Shown here: in pieces, positions 13,838-22,595 of the stretch
Layout: the number at the start of each line of letters is the position of its first letter
Position numbering within the stretch: the stretch's first letter is position 1
From: an uncultured Oscillospiraceae bacterium
Lineage (GTDB): Bacteria; Bacillota; Clostridia; Oscillospirales; Oscillospiraceae
Length of the DNA stretch: 32,349 bases
Direction: 5' to 3'
Assembly (NCBI GenBank): GCA_944385425.1
Contig: CALWXD010000136.1
Coordinates: 1 to 32,349, forward strand
Position numbers and translations under genes: made by a program
Notes under the pieces: model-generated
The model's input: the letters and a program-made list of their open reading frames with translations, nothing else
Told to the model about the DNA's origin: nothing
Databases searched by the model: none

Positions 13838-15928
13838 TTATTTCACGCTGAACAGCAGGTCGCTGTAGGAGGGCAGGGGCCAGCAGTCGGAAGCGGTGAT
13901 GGTCTCCAGCTCGTCGGCAAAGCCCCTTAGGGCCTCCATGTCGGCAAAGACGGTATAGCGGTAGTAGTGGGCCACCTCCATGGGATCCCCCGTGGGGACG
14001 GCGGCCAGGTCCTGCTCCAGCTGCCAGCAGGCGTCCATCATTTTCTCGCTCAGCTCGCTGAGGCGGCGCAGCAGCTTTTCCTCCGGCACACAGGGCACAT
14101 CCGCCAGGGCCGCCCGCTTGGCCGCCAGGGTGCCGGCCACCCGGCCCATAAAGGTGCAGACGGCGGGGTAGATATCCCGTTTCACCATGTCCACCATGGT
14201 GGCAGCCTCAATGCTGATGACCTTGCAGTAGTTCTCCCGGTGGATCGCGCTGCGGGCGCGGAATTCCTCGGCGGTGTAGATCCCGTGCTTGGTGAAGAGA
14301 TCCACATGCTTCTGGCAGGCGTAGATCTTCAGCGCGTCCACGGCGCTGGGGAGATTGGCGAGGCCCCGGCGCTCCGCCTCCTCCAGCCAGGAGTCCTCAT
14401 AGCCGTTGCCGTTGAAGATGATCCGCTGGTGGTCCCGGAGGGTCTCCCGGATGAGGCTCTGCAGGGCGGCGTTGAAGTCCTCCGCCCCCTCCAGCGCGTC
14501 GGCAAACTGCTGCAGCTCCTCGGCCATGATGGTGTTGAGGGCGATATTGGGGCCGGCCACAGACTGGCTGGAGCCCAGCATGCGGAACTCAAACTTGTTG
14601 CCGGTGAAGGCCAGGGGGCTGGTGCGGTTGCGGTCGGTGTTGTCCTGGGGGATGGCCGGCAGCACGTCCACCCCGATGGCAAGGCTCTTCTTCCCGTGCT
14701 CCACATACTCCGTCCCCTGGATGATGGACTCCACCACCGCGGTGAGCTCGTCGCCCAGGAAAATGGAGATCACGGCCGGCGGGGCCTCGTGGCCGCCCAG
14801 GCGGTGGTCGTTGCCCGCGGTGGCCACGGTGCAGCGCAGCAGCTCCTGGTAGTCGTCCACCCCCTTGATGAAGGCCGCGAGAAACAGCAGGAACCGGGCG
14901 TTCTGGCTGGGGGTGGAGCCGGGCTTGAAGAGGTTTTTCCCCGTGTCGGTGCTGAGGGAGTAGTTGTTGTGCTTGCCCGAGCCGTTGACCCCGGCAAAGG
15001 GCTTTTCATGGAGCAGGCACACCATGCCGTGGCGGCCGGCCACCCGTTTCATCATCTCCATGGTCAGCTGGTTCTGGTCGCAGGCGGTGTTGGCGTCGGT
15101 GTAGATGGGGGCCAGCTCGTGCTGGGCGGGGGCCACCTCGTTGTGCTTGGTCTTGGCCAGCACCCCCAGCTTCCACAGCTCCTCGTCCAGCTCCGCCATA
15201 TAGGCCGCCACCCGGGGCTTGATGCTGCCGTAGTAGTGGTCGTCCAGCTCCTGCCCCTTGGGGGACTTGGCGCCGAAGAGGGTGCGCCCGGTGATCACCA
15301 GGTCCTCCCGCTTTTCATAGACCGACTTGTCAATGAGGAAGTACTCCTGCTCCGGGCCCACCTGGCAGGTGACCTTGCTCACCTCCGTATCCCCGAACAG
15401 GCGCATGATCCGCACCGCCTGGCGGCTCAGCTCGTCGATGGAGCGGAGGAGGGGGGTCTTCTTGTCCAGGGCGTGGCCGCCGTAGGAGCAGAACACCGTG
15501 GGAATGCAGAGGCTGCCGTCCTTGATGAAGGCGAAGGAGGTGGGGTCCCAGGCGGTGTAGCCCCGGGCCTCAAAGGTGGCCCGCAGACCGCCGGAGGGGA
15601 AGGAGGACGCGTCCGGCTCGCCCCGCACCAGCTCCTTGCCGGAGAAGTGCATCAGCACCCGGCCGCCGGGGATGGGGGAGATAAAGCTCTCGTGCTTCTC
15701 CGCCGTAACGCCGGTCATGGGCTGGAACCAGTGGGTGTAGTGGGTGGCGCCCTTCTCGATGGCCCAGGCCTTCATGGCGCTGGCCATCTCGTTGGCGATG
15801 TTGAGGGGCAGGGATTTCCCCTCCGCGATGCAGCTCTTCCACCCCTTGTAGCAGGTCTCGCTGAGGCGCTCGCGCATAACCTCCTCGTTGAACACCATGC
15901 TGCCAAAGACTTCTGTCACCTTGTTCAT
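13838..15928 (-). CDS. glnN: Glutamine synthetase, type III
   Basis: ATP-dependent synthesis of glutamine from glutamate and ammonia. At 696 residues it is the large GSIII form, not the 440-470 residue GSI. It carries both GSIII signatures: KHNEVAPAQHELAPIY and LHEKPFAGVNGSGKHNNYS. The N-terminus NKVTEVFGSMVFNEEVM is also typical, since GSIII proteins begin close to FGSxxF. I start it at the ATG at 15928, with AAGGAGG seven to nine bases upstream; the frame runs to 15955. It follows asnB by 93 bases on the same strand with no clear terminator, so it may be partly co-transcribed with it. An AT-rich stretch with TATAAT (15989-15984) could be its own promoter. Confidence 0.96.
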   Translation of the reverse strand: MNKVTEVFGSMVFNEEVMRERLSETCYKGWKSCIAEGKSLPLNIANEMASAMKAWAIEKGATHYTHWFQPMTGVTAEKHESFISPIPGGRVLMHFSGKELVRGEPDASSFPSGGLRATFEARGYTAWDPTSFAFIKDGSLCIPTVFCSYGGHALDKKTPLLRSIDELSRQAVRIMRLFGDTEVSKVTCQVGPEQEYFLIDKSVYEKREDLVITGRTLFGAKSPKGQELDDHYYGSIKPRVAAYMAELDEELWKLGVLAKTKHNEVAPAQHELAPIYTDANTACDQNQLTMEMMKRVAGRHGMVCLLHEKPFAGVNGSGKHNNYSLSTDTGKNLFKPGSTPSQNARFLLFLAAFIKGVDDYQELLRCTVATAGNDHRLGGHEAPPAVISIFLGDELTAVVESIIQGTEYVEHGKKSLAIGVDVLPAIPQDNTDRNRTSPLAFTGNKFEFRMLGSSQSVAGPNIALNTIMAEELQQFADALEGAEDFNAALQSLIRETLRDHQRIIFNGNGYEDSWLEEAERRGLANLPSAVDALKIYACQKHVDLFTKHGIYTAEEFRARSAIHRENYCKVISIEAATMVDMVKRDIYPAVCTFMGRVAGTLAAKRAALADVPCVPEEKLLRRLSELSEKMMDACWQLEQDLAAVPTGDPMEVAHYYRYTVFADMEALRGFADELETITASDCWPLPSYSDLLFSVK

Positions 15929-16021
15929 GGATCTGTCCTCCTTCTGCCGCCGCATGCCTCGGCGATCTTTATGGATATACCTTATTATATATAGAGCAAT
16001 CTGGGCCTGCCGCCCCCGCCC

Positions 16022-17608
16022 TCACTGGCCGGAGGCGCCGTAGTTGCGCAGCACCCGGGCGCTGGGGTCGTCCACGTCGCACCCCTCCCAGCTGCGGTTC
16101 GGCATCCAGAAATCCGCCACCATCCTCGCCTGGCCGGGGTAGTACCGCTCAAAGATCTCCCGGTAGAGGAGGGACTCCTTGGTGAAGGGCTTTGCGTGGT
16201 AGGCGTACCGCTCGGCCCGCTGCCGCCAGTCGTCCCCGTAGACGGTTTCAGCGTATGCCTTGAGATCGTCCACCATGCTGTGGCCCACCGCATCAGAGAA
16301 GGCGGCCTTCTCCCGCTGGAGGATGGACTGAGGCAGATAGTCGCCCGCAAAGGCCCGGCGGAGGAGGTATTTCCCCTTGCCGTACACATTCATCTTCTTG
16401 GCCGGGTCAATGCTCATGACGTACTGCACAAACTCCAGATCGCCAAAGGGCACCCTTGCCTCCAGGGAGTTTGCAGAGATGCACCGGTCCGCCCGGAGCA
16501 CGTCGTACATATGCAGCTCCCGGATCCGCTTTTCGCTCTCCGCCTGGAAGGCCGCCGGACTGGGGGCGAAATCGGTGTATTTATAGCCGAAGAGCTCATC
16601 GCTGATCTCCCCGGTCAGCAGCACGCGGATGTCGCTCTGCTCGTGGATGGCCTTGCACAGCAGGTACATCCCCATGCTGGCCCGGATGGTGGTGATATCA
16701 TAGGTACCTAAAGTATACACGACAGTCTCCAGCGCGTCCAGCACATCTTGCTCCGTCATGTAAATTTCATGGTGGCTGCTGCCGATGTGCCCCGCCACCT
16801 GGCGGGCATACTTGAGGTCAATGGCGTCGGCACGCATGCCGATGGCATAGGTCTCAATGGGCCGGTCCAAAAGCCTTGCGGCAATGGCGCAGACCAGGGA
16901 GCTGTCCAGCCCGCCGGAGAGGAGGAACCCCACCGGCACGTCGGCGTCCAGCCGCTTGGCCACGCCCTGGATCAAAAGCTCCCGGATGCTGCGGCAGATC
17001 TCGTCCAGGCTGTCGGTGCACACATGGTCCACCTGGGCCATGTCCCGGTAGCAGCGGAACACCCCGTCCCGGTAGTAATAGCCCGGGGGGAAGGGCTTGA
17101 TCTCCCCCTGGGCCAGGCCCACCAGGTTCCTGGGCTCGCTGGCAAAGAGGATGCGGCCGCTCTTGCTGTAGCCGTAGTACAGCGGGCGGATGCCGATGGG
17201 GTCCCGGGCGGCGATGAACTGGCCGGTGGGGGCGTCGTAGAGGACCAGGGCAAATTCCGCGTCCAGCAGGGCGAACATCCCCTCGCCATACTCCCGCCAC
17301 AGGGGCAGCAGCAGCTCACAGTCGCTGCCGCTGCGGAAGGCATAGCCCCTGGCCTCCAGCTCCCGTTTCATCCCGCGGAAACCGTACAGCTCCCCGTTGC
17401 ACACCACGGCGCTGCCGTCCGGGGCGGTGAAGGGCTGCATCCCCTCCGGCTGGGGCCCCATGATGGCCAGCCGGTGGAACAGCAGCGTGCCCCCCGGCAC
17501 CTCCAGCGCCCTGGTGTCGTCCGGCCCCCGGCTCTTGGTCCGCTGGAACCCCTCCAGCAGCGCCTCCCGACTCAAGTCCGTCCCCGCATAGCCCATGATA
17601 CCGCACAT
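16022..17608 (-). CDS. asnB: Asparagine synthetase B, glutamine-hydrolysing
   Basis: Makes asparagine from aspartate, ATP and the amide nitrogen of glutamine. The 528-residue protein starts MCGIMGYAG, with Cys2 as the N-terminal glutaminase nucleophile after methionine removal. RGPDDT and VVCNGELYGF are glutamine-pocket motifs. The synthetase domain has the ATP-binding PP-loop SGGLDSSL and the LLTGEISDELFGYK segment. Length matches AsnB of the E. coli type. The ATG at 17608 is chosen because Cys2 must follow it; the frame is open to 17680 but that part lies in the leader terminator. An asparagine T-box leader precedes the gene. Glutamine synthetase follows. Confidence 0.96.
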   Translation of the reverse strand: MCGIMGYAGTDLSREALLEGFQRTKSRGPDDTRALEVPGGTLLFHRLAIMGPQPEGMQPFTAPDGSAVVCNGELYGFRGMKRELEARGYAFRSGSDCELLLPLWREYGEGMFALLDAEFALVLYDAPTGQFIAARDPIGIRPLYYGYSKSGRILFASEPRNLVGLAQGEIKPFPPGYYYRDGVFRCYRDMAQVDHVCTDSLDEICRSIRELLIQGVAKRLDADVPVGFLLSGGLDSSLVCAIAARLLDRPIETYAIGMRADAIDLKYARQVAGHIGSSHHEIYMTEQDVLDALETVVYTLGTYDITTIRASMGMYLLCKAIHEQSDIRVLLTGEISDELFGYKYTDFAPSPAAFQAESEKRIRELHMYDVLRADRCISANSLEARVPFGDLEFVQYVMSIDPAKKMNVYGKGKYLLRRAFAGDYLPQSILQREKAAFSDAVGHSMVDDLKAYAETVYGDDWRQRAERYAYHAKPFTKESLLYREIFERYYPGQARMVADFWMPNRSWEGCDVDDPSARVLRNYGASGQ

Positions 17609-17640
17609 AGCTCCTCGCTTTCCTCCGGAGCGGGGCCACC

Positions 17641-17965
17641 AAAAAAAGGCACCCTCCGGATGTTTCCGACGACAATTCATCCAAAAATTTTAGGACGAAT
17701 CGCCGGAATCCGCGGTGCCACCTAATTTGCCGCCACAAAGGCGGCCACCTTCAAGCTCAGGGCGGCAGGCCGCCTGTAAGCTCTATAGCGGTAACGGGCT
17801 AATCCCGTCTTCCCTACTGCCCGGGAGGGGTTCAGGTCGAGGCTCGGAAGTGTTATTCACGGAGGCTCTGCCGCGGGGTTCCCACTGTCCCCCGCTCACT
17901 GAAGGTGATCGCCTGCGCTACTTGTCTTCTTCATCGCTTTTGGCAACGTATTGTAAAAACAATAT
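17641..17965 (-). promoter_or_regulatory. T-box riboswitch leader, asparagine specifier
   Basis: Leader that senses uncharged tRNA-Asn. The T-box core AGGTGGCACCGCGG lies at 17723-17710 on the minus strand. Stem I shows an AGTAGCGCAGG segment (17922-17912) on the 5' side and GTGAAT-AAC-ACTTCCGAG on the 3' side, placing AAC (Asn) at 17854-17852 as the specifier codon. A Stem II/III-like region has CGGG-ATTAG-CCCG. The terminator arm GGGTGCC with T7 (17647-17641) pairs back to GGCACC inside the T-box core, giving mutually exclusive antiterminator and terminator. Asparagine shortage should therefore raise asnB. Confidence 0.93.
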
Positions 17966-17971
17966 GGGTAC

Positions 17972-18000
17972 ATGATACGCACCGGAGGGCGGTTTGTCAA
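17972..18000 (-). promoter_or_regulatory. Promoter of the T-box / asnB transcript
   Basis: On the minus strand, a perfect TTGACA (18000-17995) and TATCAT (17977-17972) are 17 bases apart; transcription should begin near 17965. Confidence 0.85.
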
Positions 18001-18037
18001 GTAGAATTTTTTTGTTTTTGGAAAAAAATCTTTCAGC

Positions 18038-18066
18038 TTGACGCAGCCGCGCCGCCGGCGTATACT
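18038..18066 (+). promoter_or_regulatory. Promoter of pyrG
   Basis: TTGACG (18038-18043) and TATACT (18061-18066) are 17 bases apart. The roughly 65-base leader that follows is AT-rich. I see no G-run at the start point, so the CTP-dependent reiterative-transcription attenuator of some Gram-positive pyrG genes is not evident. Confidence 0.8.
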
Positions 18067-18138
18067 GCTGACTTGTATTTTTTATTTAGCCGTTGCAGGT
18101 AAATTTTTATTATCTTTCAGAAGAGGAGGAACACAGCT

Positions 18139-19743
18139 ATGGCTACGAAATTCATCTTTGTCACAGGGGGCGTGGTGTCCGGCCTTGGCAAGGGGATCAC
18201 TGCCGCCTCCCTGGGGCGGCTCCTCAAGCAGCGGGGCCTTCGGGTGCGGGTGCAGAAGCTGGACCCCTATCTCAATGTGGACCCCGGCACCATGTCCCCC
18301 TACCAGCACGGTGAGGTGTTCGTCACCGACGACGGGGCGGAAACCGACCTGGATCTGGGCCATTATGAGCGGTTTATCGACGAAAACCTCACCGTAAACT
18401 CCTCCTTTTCCTCCGGCAGGATCTACTGGACCGTGCTGAGCCGGGAGCGCTCCGGGGACTTTCTCGGCGGAACGGTGCAGATCATCCCCCACATCACCGG
18501 GGAGATCAAGCGCTGCATCTACACCCTGGACACCCCGGACACCGATGTGGCCATTGTGGAGATCGGCGGGACGGTGGGGGACATTGAGAGCCAGCCCTTC
18601 CTGGAGTCCATCCGCCAGGTGGCGGCGGAGCGGGGGCGGCACAATGTTATGTTTATTCACGTCTCTCTCATCGTCTCCATCCCCGGCACCGGGGAGCTGA
18701 AGAGCAAGCCCACCCAGCACTCGGCCAAGGAGCTGCTGAGCCTGGGCATCCAGCCGGATGTGATCGTATGCCGCAGCGACCGGCCGGTGCCCCGGGACAT
18801 TCTGGAGAAGATCTCCCTGTTCTGCAGCATCCCGGCGGAAAACGTCATCCCCAACCTAACGGCGGACCTGCTCTATGAGGTGCCGCTGCTGCTGGAGCGG
18901 GAGGGGCTGGCAGACGCGGTGGTCCGGCGGCTGGGCCTCATCTGCCACGCGCCGGACCTCACCGAGTGGGCCACCATGGTCCACCGGGCCAAGCATCCCG
19001 CCGGCGCCGTCACCATCGCCCTGGTGGGGAAATATGTGGCCCTCCACGACGCCTACCTCTCCGTGGCCGAGGCGCTGACCCACGGGGGCATTGAAAACGC
19101 GGTGAAGGTGGACATCCGCTGGATCGACAGCGAGACGGTGACGGAGGAAAACGCAGCCGCCCTGCTGGCCGGCTGCAGCGGCATTTTGGTGCCCGGCGGC
19201 TTTGGCAGCCGGGGCATCGACGGAAAGCTGGCCGCCATCCGCCACGCAAGGGAGCACGGGGTCCCCTTCCTGGGCATCTGCCTGGGGATGCAGATGGCAG
19301 TGGTGGAGTTTGCCCGCCACGTCTGCGGCCTTTCCGCCGCCCACTCCAGCGAGCTGGACCCGGCTACCCCCGATCCGGTGATCGACCTGATGCCGGAGCA
19401 GCAGGGCGTCACCGCCAAGGGCGGCACCATGCGCCTTGGCAGCTACCCCTGCCATCTGGCGGAGGGCAGCCGCGCCGCGGCCCTCTACGGCAGCCAGGAC
19501 ATCCAGGAGCGCCACCGCCACCGCTACGAGGTGAACAACGCCTACCGGGAGGCTTTGACAGCCCACGGCCTGTCCCTGGCCGGCCTCTCCCCCGACGGGC
19601 AGCTGGTGGAGCTGGTGGAGCTGCCCGATCACCCCTGGTTCGTGGCCTGCCAGTTCCACCCGGAGCTGAAAAGCCGCCCCAACCGGGCCCATCCCCTGTT
19701 CCGGGACTTCATCCGCGCGGCGCGGCAGCAGGCCGGCCGCTGA
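18139..19743 (+). CDS. pyrG: CTP synthase
   Basis: Converts UTP, ATP and glutamine to CTP. The 534-residue protein opens [23 protein letters not shown], the nucleotide-binding synthetase motif, followed by [25 protein letters not shown], which is nearly invariant in the family. The C-terminal glutaminase domain has the nucleophile elbow GICLGMQ and ends with [10 protein letters not shown], which supplies the catalytic His and Glu. Full length. The ATG follows GAGGAGG. It is divergent from the Asn T-box/asnB unit and monocistronic, with its own promoter and terminator. Confidence 0.97.
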   Translation: MATKFIFVTGGVVSGLGKGITAASLGRLLKQRGLRVRVQKLDPYLNVDPGTMSPYQHGEVFVTDDGAETDLDLGHYERFIDENLTVNSSFSSGRIYWTVLSRERSGDFLGGTVQIIPHITGEIKRCIYTLDTPDTDVAIVEIGGTVGDIESQPFLESIRQVAAERGRHNVMFIHVSLIVSIPGTGELKSKPTQHSAKELLSLGIQPDVIVCRSDRPVPRDILEKISLFCSIPAENVIPNLTADLLYEVPLLLEREGLADAVVRRLGLICHAPDLTEWATMVHRAKHPAGAVTIALVGKYVALHDAYLSVAEALTHGGIENAVKVDIRWIDSETVTEENAAALLAGCSGILVPGGFGSRGIDGKLAAIRHAREHGVPFLGICLGMQMAVVEFARHVCGLSAAHSSELDPATPDPVIDLMPEQQGVTAKGGTMRLGSYPCHLAEGSRAAALYGSQDIQERHRHRYEVNNAYREALTAHGLSLAGLSPDGQLVELVELPDHPWFVACQFHPELKSRPNRAHPLFRDFIRAARQQAGR

Positions 19744-19748
19744 CCTCC

Positions 19749-19765
19749 GCCGCGGGGCGGCTTTT
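19749..19765 (+). terminator. Short terminator after pyrG
   Basis: GCCGC (19749-19753) pairs with GCGGC (19757-19761) across GGG, followed by TTTT. Six bases after the stop codon; short stem but well placed. Confidence 0.55.
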
Positions 19766-19770
19766 GCCGT

Positions 19771-19822
19771 CTCCGGCGGTTCCCCGCAGGGGGAGCCGGA
19801 GGGCTCTCATCCCAACGGGAGC
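19771..19822. repeat. Two further hairpins between the pyrG and liv terminators
   Basis: CTCCGGC (19771-19777) pairs with GCCGGAG (19795-19801), with an inner TCCCC/GGGGA stem. GCTCTC (19803-19808) pairs with GGGAGC (19817-19822). No promoter or open reading frame supports a gene here; the stretch to 19864 otherwise shows nothing. Confidence 0.45.
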
Positions 19823-19864
19823 GGCGTAAGCCATCTCCCGCCCCCCAGTATGCCGCATCCGCTG

Positions 19865-19899
19865 AAAAAGCGCCGCAGAGCTCTCTGCGGCGCTTTTTT
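19865..19899. terminator. Bidirectional terminator between pyrG and the liv operon
   Basis: AAAAAGCGCCGCAGA pairs perfectly with TCTGCGGCGCTTTTT around GCTC, with A and T runs at both ends, so it works on either strand. It is the main terminator of livF on the minus strand. Confidence 0.9.
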
Positions 19900-19941
19900 G
19901 AACGGCTGCGTAATAAAAATTCTTTTGCTGCGCGGGGCGGC

Positions 19942-20649
19942 TCAGCCCCCCAGATACGCCTTCTGCACCTGGTCGCTGGCCATCAGCTCCGCGCCGGTGC
20001 CGGTGAGGGAGATCTTCCCCGTCTCCAGCACATAGGCGCGGTCGGCCACGTTGAGGGCCGCCCGGGCGTTCTGCTCCACCAGGAGGATGGTGGTACCGGC
20101 GGCGTGGAGCTCTTTGATGATATCAAAGATCTGCTCCACCAGGATGGGGGCCAGGCCCATGGAGGGCTCGTCCAGCATCAAAAGCTTGGGCCGGCTCATC
20201 AGCGCCCGGCCCATGGCCAGCATCTGCTGCTCGCCGCCGGAGAGGGTGCCGGCGATCTGCCGCCGCCGCTCCTCCAGCCGGGGAAAGCGGCGGTAGACAT
20301 CGGCGATCCCGGGGGCGATGGTACTGCCCGGCTGGGTGAAGGCGCCCATCTCCAGGTTCTCCTCCACCGTCATCTGCAAAAAGATCCGCCGCCCCTCCGG
20401 CACCTGGGCCAGCCCGTGCTCCACCACCTTGTGGGGCGGGACGCCGTGGAGGTTCTTCCCCTCGAAACAGACGGAGCCGCTGCGGGGATGGAGAAGGCCG
20501 GAGACGGTGTTGAGCACCGTGGACTTGCCCGCGCCGTTGGCGCCGATGAGGGTGACGATCTCCCCCTCGTTGACCTCGAAGGAGACGCCCTTCACCGCGT
20601 GGATGCTGCCGTAATAGACATGGATATTGTCAACCTGCAATAGCGCCAT
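19942..20649 (-). CDS. livF: Branched-chain amino acid ABC transporter, ATP-binding protein LivF
   Basis: One of two cytoplasmic ATPases that drive the Liv importer. The 235-residue protein has Walker A GANGAGKST, signature LSGGEQQMLAMGRAL, Walker B LLMLDEPSMGLAP and the late LLVEQNARAAL switch histidine-type segment typical of LivF. Normal length (LivF about 235). It begins three bases after the livG stop and ends the operon before a strong terminator. The substrate class comes from the family and the complete set of neighbours. Confidence 0.95.
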   Translation of the reverse strand: MALLQVDNIHVYYGSIHAVKGVSFEVNEGEIVTLIGANGAGKSTVLNTVSGLLHPRSGSVCFEGKNLHGVPPHKVVEHGLAQVPEGRRIFLQMTVEENLEMGAFTQPGSTIAPGIADVYRRFPRLEERRRQIAGTLSGGEQQMLAMGRALMSRPKLLMLDEPSMGLAPILVEQIFDIIKELHAAGTTILLVEQNARAALNVADRAYVLETGKISLTGTGAELMASDQVQKAYLGG

Positions 20650-20652
20650 GGC

Positions 20653-21498
20653 TCACCCCTCCTTCTTCCCCAGGTAGGCCTCGATCACCGCGGGGTTGGC
20701 CTGGATCTCCTCCGCCGTGCCCTTGGCGATGATCTTGCCGAAGTTCAAAACGCAGATGCCCTCGCAGATGCCCATGACCAGGTTCATGTCGTGCTCAATG
20801 AGCATGATGGCGATCTGGAAGGTGTCCCGGATCTTCACGATGTTGTCCATCAGCTCCGCCGTCTCCGAGGGGTTCATCCCCGCCGCCGGCTCGTCCAGCA
20901 GCAGAAGGCTGGGCCCCGTGGCCAGGGCCCGGACGATCTCCAGCCGGCGCTGGGCGCCGTAGGGCAGGCTCCCCGCCTGGTGGTCCGCCAGGTCCTGCAT
21001 GTCAAAGATGCTCAAAAGCTCCAGGGCCAGGTTGTGGGCCATCCGCTCCTTCTTCCAGTAGGAGGGCAGGCGGAAGATCCCGCTCCACATGGGGTAGGCC
21101 GCCTGGTTGTGCAGGCCGATCTTCACGTTGTCCTCCACGCTGAGGCGGGAGAACAGGCGGATATTCTGGAACGTCCGGGCGATGCCCGCCCGGCTCACCT
21201 GGGCGGTGGTCATGGAGTGGGTGTCCCGCCCGTCCAGCATAATCGTGCCCCGGGGGGGCTGGTAGACCTTGGGGAGGAGGTTGAAGTCCGTGGTCTTCCC
21301 CGCGCCGTTGGGCCCGATGAGGCCGGCGATCTCCGTGCGGCCGATGGCCATATTGAAGTCGCTCACCGCCGTAAGGCCGCCAAAGTCGATCCCCAGGTGG
21401 CGGCACTCCAGGATGGGGCTCTTGTCAATATCCCGCTCCGGGATGATGTTGGTGCTGGGCACCGGCACCAGCTTGGGCTTTGGATACTGCTTGCTCAT
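20653..21498 (-). CDS. livG: Branched-chain amino acid ABC transporter, ATP-binding protein LivG
   Basis: Second ATPase of the Liv importer, 281 residues, with an N-terminal extension of about 25 residues over the common 255. Walker A GPNGAGKTT (62-70), signature LPYGAQRRLEIVRAL, Walker B LLLLDEPAAGMN and LIEHDMNLVMGICEGICVLNFG are present. Oddity: the residue after Walker A is aspartate (TTDFNLL), where the family almost always has a hydrophobic residue (TTxFNLL with V, L or I). The ATG overlaps the livM stop by four bases. All catalytic motifs are intact, so I expect a working protein. Confidence 0.94.
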   Translation of the reverse strand: MSKQYPKPKLVPVPSTNIIPERDIDKSPILECRHLGIDFGGLTAVSDFNMAIGRTEIAGLIGPNGAGKTTDFNLLPKVYQPPRGTIMLDGRDTHSMTTAQVSRAGIARTFQNIRLFSRLSVEDNVKIGLHNQAAYPMWSGIFRLPSYWKKERMAHNLALELLSIFDMQDLADHQAGSLPYGAQRRLEIVRALATGPSLLLLDEPAAGMNPSETAELMDNIVKIRDTFQIAIMLIEHDMNLVMGICEGICVLNFGKIIAKGTAEEIQANPAVIEAYLGKKEG

Positions 21499-22586
21499 TG
21501 GGCGCCTCCTTCCGTCTGCTCCTTCTTCCCGATGCCGCGGATCCTTTTCACTGCCATGTCAACGCCGCCCCGGAGGGTGGGGTTGTTGGTCACCAGCATT
21601 ACCAGGATGAGGATGATGGCGTAGATCAGCATGCGGTAGTCGTTGATGGCGCCGTTGCGCAGCAGCTCCGGCAGCAGCGTCAGCACCGCCGCGGCGATGA
21701 TGGAGCCGCGGATGCTGCCAAGGCCGCCCAGCACCACATACACCAGCACCAGGATGGAGGTGTTGAAGTCAAACTTGGAGGCCACGGTGGAGGAGTAGTT
21801 CAGCCCGTACAGCGCCCCCGCCGCCCCGGCCAGCACCGCCGAGATCACAAAGGCCATCAGCTTGTACTTTGTCACCGAGATGCCCACGCTCTCCGCGGCG
21901 ATCCGGTTGTCCCGCAGGGACAATATCGCCCGGCCCGCCCGGCTGTCCACCAGGTTCTGCACCACAAAGAGGGTAATCAGAATGAGGAGGAAACCGGCGG
22001 TGAAACTGGCCAGCTTGGCCACGCCGGTGGCCCCCATGGGGCCCTTCAAGATGGCCTTCCCCGTCTCGGAGAGGGCCAGGTTCGCCTCCTTGGTGGCAAA
22101 GTGGAGGCCGTTTTCATCCAGGCCGATATACAGCACCTGGATCACGTTTTTGATGATCTCGCCAAAGGCCAGGGTGACGATGGCCAGGTAGTCCCCCCGC
22201 AGCCGCAGCACCGGAAGGCCGATGATCACGCCGCCGACGCCGCCGAACACGCCGCCCACCACCATGGCGATGGCCAGGCGCAGGGGGGCCGCCGGCACAG
22301 CGTCCTGCAGCAGGGTGGCGGCGATGATGCCCGAGAAGGCGCCCAGGCTCATGAACCCGGCGTGCCCAAGGCTCAGCTCCCCCAGGATCCCCACCGTCAA
22401 ATTGAGGCTCACCGCCATGACCACATAGCAGCACACCGGCACCAGCATGCTCTGGATGGTGTTAGAGATGGCCCCCTGGCCGATGAGGATCTGCGTGGCC
22501 GCGAAGACCACGATGACCATGGCATAGTTGATCAAGGCGTTGACGGTGGTTTTCCGCACCCGCAGCGTTTTTGTCTTTCCGCTCAT
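21495..22586 (-). CDS. livM: Branched-chain amino acid ABC transporter, permease LivM
   Basis: Integral membrane permease of 363 residues with some nine to ten hydrophobic segments. SLNLTVGILGELSLGHAGFMSLGAF is the family signature near the N-terminus. The conserved cytoplasmic loop that contacts the ATPase is seen as RAILSLRDNRIAAESVGIS, followed by YKLMAFVISAVLAGAAGALYG. Pairs with LivH to form the pore. It starts ten bases after livH and overlaps livG by four bases (ATGA). Confidence 0.95.
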   Translation of the reverse strand: MSGKTKTLRVRKTTVNALINYAMVIVVFAATQILIGQGAISNTIQSMLVPVCCYVVMAVSLNLTVGILGELSLGHAGFMSLGAFSGIIAATLLQDAVPAAPLRLAIAMVVGGVFGGVGGVIIGLPVLRLRGDYLAIVTLAFGEIIKNVIQVLYIGLDENGLHFATKEANLALSETGKAILKGPMGATGVAKLASFTAGFLLILITLFVVQNLVDSRAGRAILSLRDNRIAAESVGISVTKYKLMAFVISAVLAGAAGALYGLNYSSTVASKFDFNTSILVLVYVVLGGLGSIRGSIIAAAVLTLLPELLRNGAINDYRMLIYAIILILVMLVTNNPTLRGGVDMAVKRIRGIGKKEQTEGGAQ

Positions 22587-22595
22587 GTCCCCACC

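Noticed and set aside
18067..18138. CTP-sensing reiterative transcription attenuator before pyrG
   Set aside because: No G-run at the start point and no terminator hairpin in the leader.
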